In this document: positions 31,006 to 39,408 of the stretch, piece after piece
How positions within the stretch are numbered: the first letter of the stretch is position 1
How the letters are laid out: the number at the start of each line of letters is the position of its first letter
Source: CAVOGJ01 sp963695405
GTDB lineage: Bacteria; Planctomycetota; Planctomycetia; Pirellulales; Pirellulaceae
DNA length: 64,000 nucleotides
Reading direction: 5' to 3'
Assembly: GCA_963695405.1 (NCBI GenBank)
Contig: CAVOGJ010000015.1
Span: 1 to 64,000 of the forward strand
Program-made: the position numbers and the translations under genes
The notes under the pieces: generated by a model
Told to the model about the DNA's origin: nothing
What the model saw: the letters and a program-made list of their open reading frames with translations, nothing else
Databases searched by the model: none

Positions 31006-32259
31006 ATGAAACGCATCGTCGTCATCCTGGGAATCGTTGCCGCATTGGTGGCCGCGGGCATGCTCGCCCGGCCGCGGCTGAAGTCCTACTGGAAAGAACG
31101 CAACCGTCCGTCATTCAGTACCAGCAAGGTCCGCAAGGGCGAGATTGAGTGGACAGTCCAAGCCACAGGCACGATCCAGCCCGTGCTCAAGGTTCAGATT
31201 GGCTCCTTCGTATCCGGCCCCATCGTCGAATTGCACGCCGACTTCAACGATCGCGTCGAACAAGGCGACTTGCTGGCCAAGGTCGATCCGCGGCTGTACA
31301 AGGCGGCGGTCCGCGGGGACAAAGCCACTTTGGCACGAGCCCGCGCCGATGTCCTCCGCGTGCGGGCGGCTCTGCAGCAGTCCATCAATGACGAAAACCG
31401 AGCCCGCCAACTGTTGGAAATCAATCCGGGCTATATCTCGCAGAGCGAAATCGACCAGCTGCGCTTCGCCCGGGAAGGACTGGAAGCCCAACTGGACGTG
31501 GCCAAATTACAGATCGAGCAGGCCGAGGCCAGCCTGATCAATTCCGAGCTGAATCTGGGCTACACCGATATTGTGGCCCCCACCTCGGGCATCATCATCG
31601 ACCGTAAGATCGATCCGGGACAGACGCTCGCCGCGCAATTCCAAACTCCGGAACTCTTCGTGCTGGCACCCGATATGGACAAGAAGATGCTGGTGCATGC
31701 CAGCGTGGTCGAGGCCGACGTGGGACACGTCATTCGAGCCAAGAAAGAAAAGAGACCGGTCACCTTCTACGTCGACGCCTACGAAGGGGAGCTGTTTCAT
31801 GGCGAGATTCAAGAGGTCCGTCAGAATCCGCTGGCCGAGCAGACCGTGGTGACTTATCCCGTGGTGGTGGAAACAACGAATCCCGACCTCAAACTGCTAC
31901 CCGGGATGACGGCCAATCTTTCGTTTCAGATCGACCAGCGGCAGGATGCCGTGCTCATCCCCAGCGATGCCCTGCGATTTCTACCCGACGCTCAATACGT
32001 GCGGGAGCAAGACAAAAAGATCCTCGATGGCGACGTCGACACGGAGGAAGATTTCGAGCCATCCGCCGCGGCCCGCGTGCAGGCGAACCTCCGCAAGAAA
32101 ACGAGATACGTGTGGGTCAAGGACAAAGACGATAAACTACGTGGGATCGAGATCGAATACGGTATCTCCGATGGCAAGTATTATGAGCTCGTCAAGGGCG
32201 ACTTGAAAGAAAATACGGAGCTCGTGACCGACGTCGAGCGAAAGGGACGAGGCAAGTAA
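31006..32259 (+). CDS. HlyD/MacA-type periplasmic adaptor of an efflux system
   Basis: This membrane-fusion protein has an N-terminal anchor (IVVILGIVAALVAAGMLA) and a first lipoyl-like half (GTIQPVLKVQIGSFVSGPI). A coiled-coil hairpin of about 90 residues follows (DKATLARARADVLRVRAALQ to QIEQAEASLINSELNLG). After it come the second lipoyl half (TDIVAPTSGIIIDRKIDPGQ) and a beta-barrel/MP domain with YPVVVETTNPDLKLLPGMTA. Such adaptors join an inner-membrane transporter to a TolC channel. ATG 31006 is clear. The permease gene begins 7 bp after its stop, so the two are cotranscribed. No ATPase lies between them, unlike typical MacA-MacB arrangements; the nearest ATPase is at 43743. Confidence 0.93.
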   Translation: MKRIVVILGIVAALVAAGMLARPRLKSYWKERNRPSFSTSKVRKGEIEWTVQATGTIQPVLKVQIGSFVSGPIVELHADFNDRVEQGDLLAKVDPRLYKAAVRGDKATLARARADVLRVRAALQQSINDENRARQLLEINPGYISQSEIDQLRFAREGLEAQLDVAKLQIEQAEASLINSELNLGYTDIVAPTSGIIIDRKIDPGQTLAAQFQTPELFVLAPDMDKKMLVHASVVEADVGHVIRAKKEKRPVTFYVDAYEGELFHGEIQEVRQNPLAEQTVVTYPVVVETTNPDLKLLPGMTANLSFQIDQRQDAVLIPSDALRFLPDAQYVREQDKKILDGDVDTEEDFEPSAAARVQANLRKKTRYVWVKDKDDKLRGIEIEYGISDGKYYELVKGDLKENTELVTDVERKGRGK

Positions 32260-32266
32260 CCCACCC

Positions 32267-33505
32267 ATGTGCGCTCTGCTGACACTACGAATTGCCTGGC
32301 GAGCCCTGGCCAAGAACAAAATGCGAGCCGGGCTGACGGTACTGGGAGTCGTGATCGGTATCGCGGCGGTCACCACCATGGTCTCGCTGGGCCAGGGTGC
32401 CTCGGACATGGTGCTGGGCGAATTCAATAGCTTTGGCAACAACATGATCCTTGTGTTTCCCGGAAGCAGCCGCGGGCCCCGCCGCGGAGCCGGCACGGCC
32501 GCTACCCTGACGCCCGCGGACTGTGACGCCATCATCGCCGAATGCCCCTCCATTCAGGCGGCTACCCCGATCGTGGGAACCGCCGGGCAAGTCGTCTACG
32601 GAGATGAGAATTGGTCGCCCGACCAGATCCTCGGCGTCGGTCCCGGCTATGCCATGGTCCGCAATTGGGAAATCAGCCGCGGCGCTTATTTCACCGAAAG
32701 CGACGTCACGTCCGCCGCCCAAGTCTGCGTGATCGGCCACAAGGTCGCGCGGCAATTGTTTCAGACCGCCAATCCCCTCGGCTCGACGGTGCGGATCGCC
32801 AACATCCCGTTTCGTGTGATCGGACTGTTGAAAGAAAAAGGGGCAAACATTACCGGTGAAAGCCAAGACGATATTGTGCTGCTCCCTTATACCACGGTGC
32901 GGCAACGAATTTTCACGACGCCCCAGAATAACGTGGGAGCCGTGCTGGCGTCCGCCAAATCCCCCGAATTGATGCGGCGTGCGGAGCGGGAGATCGAACT
33001 GTTGCTGCTGCAGCGACATCGGATCGCCCCTGGCAACCCGCCCGATTTTACCGTGCAGAACACGAAGGAGTTTGCGGCGGTCATTGAAAAGGTGATCGGC
33101 GTATTGACGATGCTCATTTCCTCGATCGCCGCCATCTCATTGCTCGTCGGTGGCGTGGGCATCATGAATATGATGCTCGTTTCCGTGACCGAGCGGACGC
33201 GGGAAATCGGTATCCGCATGGCGGTGGGCGCCAGTAGCTGGAACATCCTATGGCAGTTTATCGTCGAATCGATCGTGCTCTCCGTTTTCGGCGGCGTCAT
33301 TGGATTTCTACTCGGAGTGGCGACGTCGGCGGGCGTCGCCAAGATCATCAACCAGTTCACGGCGACCGAATGGCCGACTACCATCTCCATCAGTGCTGGG
33401 ATCCTGGCCGTGGTCTTCTCGGCGGCCGTGGGCGTCTTCTTCGGCTTCTACCCGGCACTACGAGCCAGTCGTCTGGACCCGATCGACGCGCTGCGGTACG
33501 AGTGA
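32267..33505 (+). CDS. MacB/FtsX-type ABC permease
   Basis: This 412-residue permease has the MacB-PCD plus FtsX layout without an ATPase domain. TM1 sits at residues 18-40 (KMRAGLTVLGVVIGIAAVTT), followed by a large periplasmic domain (about 45-285). Three C-terminal membrane segments include LISSIAAISLLVGGVGIMNM, a stretch after SVTERTREIGIRMAVGA, and the final SAAVGVFFGFYPALRASRLD. The cytoplasmic loop TERTREIGIRMAVGA is the usual coupling segment to the ATPase. It probably exports peptides, lipids or small molecules, or transmits force to the periplasm. It starts 7 bp after the adaptor stop. The missing ATPase is likely supplied in trans, perhaps by the gene at 43743; this is inference. 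Confidence 0.93.
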   Translation: MCALLTLRIAWRALAKNKMRAGLTVLGVVIGIAAVTTMVSLGQGASDMVLGEFNSFGNNMILVFPGSSRGPRRGAGTAATLTPADCDAIIAECPSIQAATPIVGTAGQVVYGDENWSPDQILGVGPGYAMVRNWEISRGAYFTESDVTSAAQVCVIGHKVARQLFQTANPLGSTVRIANIPFRVIGLLKEKGANITGESQDDIVLLPYTTVRQRIFTTPQNNVGAVLASAKSPELMRRAEREIELLLLQRHRIAPGNPPDFTVQNTKEFAAVIEKVIGVLTMLISSIAAISLLVGGVGIMNMMLVSVTERTREIGIRMAVGASSWNILWQFIVESIVLSVFGGVIGFLLGVATSAGVAKIINQFTATEWPTTISISAGILAVVFSAAVGVFFGFYPALRASRLDPIDALRYE

Positions 33506-33677
33506 CACGATAGCGGCCAGAGACAGGTCAGCCACCCTCCACGTTCCCCCCACGAGCAATCCCGAGGGCTTCTTCGATGCCCCGGGCCGGCGTCAGCCGT
33601 CGGGTGTGTGGCGGGACACACGCGGACGCCCCGATCATGTCCCACGCCGACTCGCCCGTCCTTTTTTAGATCAAAAT

Positions 33678-36225
33678 ACTCCCTCCCCCCGCCTGAAGGT
33701 GATTTGATGGAGACCGAGGAAGGTTACATTGCCGTCGACCGCTACCAAATGTGGCCCACTGGCAGTCGTGATCGCGCCATCAAATCGAACCGCAGGCGCG
33801 TGGGGAGGGTTGGGGAGGGGAGATCCGCCAGCAACGTCACCTATCCTCAAGGGTTTTTTGAGGAATCGCAAACGCCGGTAAGTCGTGAGCAGCCGTAATC
33901 ACCGGCCTCGGCAACCCCCGGCAAACTCCCTCCCCCCGCCTGAAGGTGATTTGATGGCGACCGAGGAGAGTCACATTGCCGTCGACCGCTACCAAATGTG
34001 GCCCACTGGCAGTGGGGATCGCGCCATCAAATCAAACCGCAGGCGCGTGGGGAGGGTTGGGGAGGGGAGACCTGCGAGTGACGTCACCTATCCTCAAGGG
34101 TTTTTTGAGGAACCGCAAACGCCGGTAAGTCGTGAGGAGCCGTAATCACCGGCCTCGGCAAACCCCTCCCCGGCCCTCCCCACGACGGAAAAGCGACGAT
34201 TGGGTGGCACCGAAACCATCGTTCGCCTCGACGGTGCCTTTCTCCGTGGCCCGTCAGCCACATAAAGCGTCGACTGCCACCCAATCCGCTTTTCCGGGGG
34301 GAGGGAGTTCACGGGACACCGCTCAGCACACCCGGGAAGGGCCCACCCAACTTCCTGCGTCTCCTTCGTGCGCTTCGTGGTTCCCTACGGAACCGTCGGC
34401 GAACTCCCTCCCCCCGCCTGAAGGTGATTTGATGGAGACCGAGGAAAGTTACATTCACGCCGACCGCTACCAAATGTGGCCCACTGGCAGTGGTGATCGC
34501 GCCAGCAAATCAAACCGCAGGCGCGTGGGGAGGGTTGGGGAGGGGAGAACCGCGAGCGACGGCACCTATCCTCAAGGGTTTTTTGAGGAATCGCAAACGC
34601 CGGTACGTCGCGAGGAGCCGTAATCACCGGCCTCGGCAAACCCCTCCCCGGCCCTCCCCACGACGGAAAAGCGACGATTGGGTGGCACCGAAACCATCGT
34701 TAACCTCGACGAGGCCTTTCTCCGTGGCCCGTCAGCAACATAAAGCGGCGACTGCCACCCAATCCGCTTTTCCGGGGGGAGGGAGTTCACGGGACCCACA
34801 TCTCAGCACACCCGGGAAGGGCCCACCGAACTTCCGGCGTCTCCTTCGTGCGCTTCGTGGTTCCCTACGGAACCGCCGGCGAACTCCCTCCCCCCGCCTG
34901 AAGGTGATTTGATGGAGACCGAGGAAAGTTACATTGACGCCGACCGCTACCAAATGTGGCCCACTGGCAGTGGTGATCGCGCCATCAAATCAAACCGCAG
35001 GCGCGTGGGGAGGGTTGGGGAGGGGAGAACCGCGAGCGACGTCACCTATCCTCAAGGGTTTTTTGAGGAATCGCAAACGCCGGTAAGTCGTGAGGAGCCG
35101 TAATCACCGGCCTCGGCAAACCCCTCCCCGACCCTCCCCACGACGGAAAAGCGACGATTGGGTGGCACCGAAACCATCGCTAACCTCGACGAGGCCTTTC
35201 TCCGTTGCCCGAAAGCAACATAAAGCGGCGACTGCCACCCAATCCGCTTTTCCGGGGGGAGGGAGTTCACGGGACACCGCTCAGCAGAACCGGGAAGGGC
35301 CCACCCAACTTCCTGCGTCTCCTTCGTGCGCTTCGTGGTTCCCTACTCAACCGCCGGCGAACTCCCTCCCCCCGCCTGAAGGTGATTTGATGGAGACCGA
35401 GGAAAGTTACATTGACGCCGACCGCTACCAAATGTGGCCCACTGGCAGTGGCGATCGCGCCATCAAATCAAACCGCAGGCGCGTGGGGAGGGTTGGGGAG
35501 GGGAGACCTGCGAGCGACGTCTCCTATCCTCAAGGGTTTTTTGAGGAATCGCAAACGCCGGTAAGTCGTGAGGAGCCGTAATCACCGGCCTCGGCAAACC
35601 CCTCCCCGGCCCTCCCCACGACGGAAAAGCGACGATTGGGTGGCACCGAAACCATCGTTCACCTCGACGAGGCCTTTCTCCGTGGCCCGTCAGCAACATA
35701 AAGCGGCGACTGCCACCCAATCCGCTTTTCCGGGGGGAGGGAGTTCACGGGCCCCACATCTCAGCATACCCGGGAAGGGCCCACCCAACTTCCTGCGTCT
35801 CCTTCGTGCGCTTCGTGGTTCCCTACGGAACCGCCGGCGAACTCCCTCCCCCCGCCTGAAGGTGATTTGATGGAGACCGAGGAAAGTTACATTGACGCCG
35901 ACCGCTACCAAATGTGGCCCACTGGCAGTGGCGATCGCGCCATCAAATCGAACCGCAGGCGCGTGGGGAGGGTTGGGGAGGGGAGATCCGCGAGTGACGT
36001 CTCCTATCCTCAAGGGTTTTTTGAGGAACCGCAAACGCCGGTACGTCGTGAGGAGCCGTAATCACCGGCCTCGGCAAACCCCTCCCCGACCCTCCCCACG
36101 ACGGAAAAGCGACGATTGGGTGGCACCGAAACCATCGCTAACCTCGACGAGGCCTTTCTCCGTTGCCCGAAAGCAACATAAAGCGGCGACTGCCACCCAA
36201 TCCGCTTTTCCGGGGGGAGGGAGTT
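33678..36225. repeat. Array of 11 alternating palindromic elements (six type A, five type B)
   Basis: Type A elements (about 144 bp) lie at 33678-33820, 33924-34067, 34402-34545, 34882-35025, 35360-35503 and 35840-35983. Type B (147 bp) lie at 34163-34309, 34641-34787, 35121-35267, 35599-35745 and 36079-36225. A begins AACTCCCTCCCCCCG and ends CGTGGGGAGGGTTGGGGAGGGG. B is the same pair of ends in the opposite orientation, starting CCCCTCCCCGGCCCTCCCC and ending CGGGGGGAGGGAGTT. Inside, A has the stem GGTGATTTGATGG/CCATCAAATCAAACC, while B has GATTGGGTGGCA/TGCCACCCAATC. Spacers of about 95 bp alternate between A-B and B-A junctions. The period alternates 478 and 480 bp, giving a 958-bp dimer. 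The first copy lacks B. Short frames inside are not maintained by the 478-bp period. Confidence 0.95.
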
Positions 36226-36258
36226 CACGGGACCCCGCTCAGCTTCCAGGACGGCGGC

Positions 36259-38289
36259 TCAATCACCGGCCTCGGCCTGTTGCCAGGCGAAACGGAACAG
36301 ATTTCGCGTATCGACGTACCGCGCATCGGACGAGGTCGCACCCAGCACCACGACGATCCGCGCGCGACCGTCGCGTTCAACCTGCGATACCAAACAGCAC
36401 CCAGCGGCATTCGTGGTGCCCGTTTTCACACCCTGGTAACCGTCAATTCGAAGCAGTCGATTCGTGTTCTTCCAGAACAAATCGCGGGTATAGCCTTCGG
36501 CTCCCGTCACGGTAGCTCCCCGCTGTCGAGTCCCCACGCATTTCGCAAACAGAGGAATCTTCATGGCGGCAGATGCCAGGGTGAATAAGTCGGCGGCGGT
36601 CGTCAGGTGCCCCACCGCCGTGAGCCCATGCGTGTTGCGATAAGCCGTCTGACTCATCCCCAATTCCTCGGCCGCTTGGTTCATGGCCGCGATGAAGCGA
36701 TCGTAGCTCGTCCCCTCCCCGTTCGGATGCAGGCGATCGCCAAAATGCTCCGCAAAGGCGACCGAGGCATCATTTCCAGATGGGAGGAGCAGCCCGTAAA
36801 GCAATTCACGCACCGTCACGCGCTCGCCCGCCCGAACGCCGCTGGTTGACCCCGCCGTTTCGTCGGCCGCTTGAGAAAACGTCACTAATTCGTCAAGCAC
36901 TTCGGGATGCTCCGTCGCGTACTTCGCCACCAGGTAGCCCGTCATGATCTTGGTGGTGCTGGCCGGGTCCAGACGTTGCTGCTGGTTTTCGCCAGAGAGG
37001 ACGTGCCCGGCTTGAGGATCGCCAATCACCCAGGCCTTGCAGGTCACGAAGGGAGGCCCCGTAACGGGATCGGGCGGAGCTTGCTCGAGCATTTCCGCAT
37101 TTACAACGGCCGGGGGAGGAACCGGATCGTCCTCGGTCAACAGGGGCCCCAGCGCTTCCCACGTTTCCGGGGTGACCTCACCGAGGGCCGTAAGATTGCG
37201 CACTTTCTGAAAGGCGAGCAACGCAGCCAGCGTCGCGGGGCCAAAATCCCCGTCGACGGTTAGCCCCGGAGACGGATTTGAACGCGCATTCAGCGTCCGC
37301 TGCAAGGCTTCGACCAAGCGTCCGTTACTGCCTTCACCGAGCAAGGGTCGTGCATCGGTGCCTTGGTCCGTTTGTTTCGAATTGAAGTGTTCATAGACAA
37401 TCTTTCCGATGTCGCCACACAGGACGTGCGCCGGATTATCTTCCGACCAGCGTTGGTCCTCGTTCTTGGCAGTCAGCACACAGATGGCGATCGGTCCCGA
37501 CGGCGTCTGCAGGAGCGCGGCATCGGTCCGCGCCGCGGAAACTTCCCCTGTCTTATTTGCCACCCGCACATCGCTCGGCAGGAAGCGGGCGATTTTCGTG
37601 CGATCCTGGCAGGCGGAAAGGAGGGCCAGCATTTGCTGGCTGGCATTCGCGCTAATCAATTTGCCCGTTTGCAACAGCTCAAGCAACTTGACCATATCGT
37701 CCGCCGTAGTGCTACCAAGCCCATATTTCGTACTGCGCTCAGGAAAAATCGATGTCTCTCGGCTGTAGGTCTTGGAATTCAATTTCGTTTCCGGGCAGCC
37801 CAGCGATTCCATCAGGGCGGACGTCTTGGCCAATCCGACATGTTCAATGACCAGGTTCGTGGCCGTGTTGTCGGAATAGACGATCATCAGCCGCAGCGCG
37901 TCGCGGAGCGGCAGTTTGGCGCCCTCGGAGAAGTGAGCCGTGAGGATGCCGGAGCCTGGGACCTTGTCGCCCTCGTGCAATTCGATGGTATCGTCGAGTG
38001 CGATGTCTCCGGCTTCGATCGCCTGAAAGGTCGCCACCAGGAGCGGAAACTTGATCAGGCTGGCAGTCGGAAAGGGGACGTCCGCCTGGTAACGATAGCC
38101 CACCTGTTGCGTGAGGTGTTTTACGGCCACGGCGACCTGCCCCGCGTGATTTTCCACGAGCGGATTTAACTTAGCGGCCAGCCGGGCAGCCGCATCTTCG
38201 CGACTCTCGCCCCACAGGCAGGGAGCCAGCGCATGGGCCATCAGCAACCCGCCCAGCAGATGCACAAGAAAGCGATTTGTCATTTTCAC
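36259..38289 (-). CDS. Fusion: class A beta-lactamase-like domain, PG-binding domain, D-Ala-D-Ala carboxypeptidase
   Basis: This exported 676-residue protein has a signal segment (FLVHLLGGLLMAHALAPCLW). Residues about 45-300 form a class A beta-lactamase-like domain: S77-x-x-K80 in TASLIKFPLL, the SDN triad at 139-141, a possible omega-loop ExxLN (E167 to N171 in CPETKLNSK) and KTG at 246-248. Residues about 318-380 are a PG_binding_1 module (LVEALQRTLNARS, LTVDGDFGPATLAALLAFQ). Residues about 415-670 are a PBP5-type DD-carboxypeptidase with STTK (444-447), SGN (504-506) and KTGTT near 615. It could trim pentapeptide stems while the front domain hydrolyses beta-lactams or another amide; the second activity is inference. 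GTG 38289 has GAGG at good spacing; ATG 38283 is the alternative. The gene is intact, with DgcA/DgcN-like genes upstream on the same strand. Confidence 0.92.
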   Translation of the reverse strand: MKMTNRFLVHLLGGLLMAHALAPCLWGESREDAAARLAAKLNPLVENHAGQVAVAVKHLTQQVGYRYQADVPFPTASLIKFPLLVATFQAIEAGDIALDDTIELHEGDKVPGSGILTAHFSEGAKLPLRDALRLMIVYSDNTATNLVIEHVGLAKTSALMESLGCPETKLNSKTYSRETSIFPERSTKYGLGSTTADDMVKLLELLQTGKLISANASQQMLALLSACQDRTKIARFLPSDVRVANKTGEVSAARTDAALLQTPSGPIAICVLTAKNEDQRWSEDNPAHVLCGDIGKIVYEHFNSKQTDQGTDARPLLGEGSNGRLVEALQRTLNARSNPSPGLTVDGDFGPATLAALLAFQKVRNLTALGEVTPETWEALGPLLTEDDPVPPPAVVNAEMLEQAPPDPVTGPPFVTCKAWVIGDPQAGHVLSGENQQQRLDPASTTKIMTGYLVAKYATEHPEVLDELVTFSQAADETAGSTSGVRAGERVTVRELLYGLLLPSGNDASVAFAEHFGDRLHPNGEGTSYDRFIAAMNQAAEELGMSQTAYRNTHGLTAVGHLTTAADLFTLASAAMKIPLFAKCVGTRQRGATVTGAEGYTRDLFWKNTNRLLRIDGYQGVKTGTTNAAGCCLVSQVERDGRARIVVVLGATSSDARYVDTRNLFRFAWQQAEAGD

Positions 38290-38298
38290 CGAACTGCC

Positions 38299-39408
38299 TC
38301 ACGTGCCATGAACCGACAAAAGAGTCACACCGTTTCCATTCACCTCAGGATACCGACAAATTCCCCGTTCGACGACAACGCCGGTGGCAATATCCCGCGA
38401 CAATAACGCCGCACCATCCATGTCGACATAATCGAGCAGCGGTAGCAATTGGGCAATCGCCGAAATACCGACGCTCGATTCGACCATGCAGCCCACCATG
38501 ACTTTCAAGCCCAATTCCCGCGCTCGGGCGATCATTTGACGAGCCGGAGTCAGGCCCCCACACTTCATCAGCTTGATGTTGATCCCATGAAAATGGCCCG
38601 CGCAGCGGTCAACGTCTTCCAGCACCTGGCAACTCTCGTCGGCGATCACCGGGAGAGCGCTCTCACGATAGACTTCGGCCATGCCTTGCCACTGGTCGGC
38701 CGGTAACGGCTGTTCGATATACTCCACGCCCAGCCGCTGCAATTCGGCGGAGAGCTCGATGGTCTGGGCCACGGTCCAGCCGCAATTCGCGTCAACTCGG
38801 AAAACGGCCGACGTGTGTTCTCTCAACCTGGAAATAATTTCCAGATCATTGGCAGTTCCGAGCTTGATTTTATAAATCGGCCAGGACGCGTTCTCCTGCA
38901 GCTTGCGGATCATCACTTCGATGTCATCGATGCCGATCGTGAAATTTGACGGAGGAATCCGTGACGTGGTCAGTCCCCACAGTCGAACCACCGGAGACCC
39001 CTCGATCTTGCCCCACAAATCGTGAGCCGCCTCATCGAGCGCGCACTGCGCGAAGTTGCTGCCGGAAATGCGACTGACGCAATCGTTCCAGAAGGCCTGG
39101 GGATCGCGAAACGGGTAAGCCGAGATGTCGGGCATGAGTGGCTCGATCGCCTGCCGCAACGAGGCGAATGTCACGCCATAATAAGCGTTCGTCGTGGCTT
39201 CCCCAAAGCCGGCATGACCACCGTGGCGAAGTTCCACAATAAGTGTCGGCTGGTGATCGATCGAAGATCGAGAAATGGTGAACGTGTCGCGCAAAGGAAG
39301 CTGAAACTCGTGAAAGAGAAATTCAATCGTCTCATCCGCCTTTCTTGCATGCGTAACCGAGGCGGTTGCGCAATTCCAATACGGCCTGCACCAATTCGTC
39401 CGCACCAT
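38299..39408 (-). CDS. Enolase-superfamily epimerase/racemase, dipeptide epimerase or DgcA-like
   Basis: This is a muconate-lactonizing/mandelate-racemase-type enzyme with the dipeptide-epimerase residue pattern. The catalytic Lys lies in YKIKLG, metal ligands in RVDANCGW (Asp), VEYIEQPL (Glu) and VIADES (Asp), and the second base Lys in NIKLMKCGG. Relatives epimerise L-Ala-D/L-Glu from murein peptides or racemise N-acetyl-D-glutamate (DgcA). The DUF1611 gene immediately upstream favours the DgcA reading. The start is uncertain: 39408 is the first in-frame ATG but overlaps the upstream gene by 77 bp. A natural ATGA overlap exists at 39335, one frame off, so a base error near 39325 is likely and the real protein probably begins there, just before IEFLFHEFQLPLRDTFTIS. 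The stop lies 10 bp before the fusion gene start, so the genes are cotranscribed. Confidence 0.85.
   Translation of the reverse strand: MVRTNWCRPYWNCATASVTHARKADETIEFLFHEFQLPLRDTFTISRSSIDHQPTLIVELRHGGHAGFGEATTNAYYGVTFASLRQAIEPLMPDISAYPFRDPQAFWNDCVSRISGSNFAQCALDEAAHDLWGKIEGSPVVRLWGLTTSRIPPSNFTIGIDDIEVMIRKLQENASWPIYKIKLGTANDLEIISRLREHTSAVFRVDANCGWTVAQTIELSAELQRLGVEYIEQPLPADQWQGMAEVYRESALPVIADESCQVLEDVDRCAGHFHGINIKLMKCGGLTPARQMIARARELGLKVMVGCMVESSVGISAIAQLLPLLDYVDMDGAALLSRDIATGVVVERGICRYPEVNGNGVTLLSVHGT

Noticed and set aside
34132..35581. Repeated 163-codon open frames in the palindromic array
   Set aside because: They cross the inverted repeats, are not kept in phase by the 478-bp period and have no ribosome binding site or known domain.
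33678..36225. CRISPR array
   Set aside because: Units are about 480 bp with nearly identical spacers and long internal palindromes; no cas genes are in the window.
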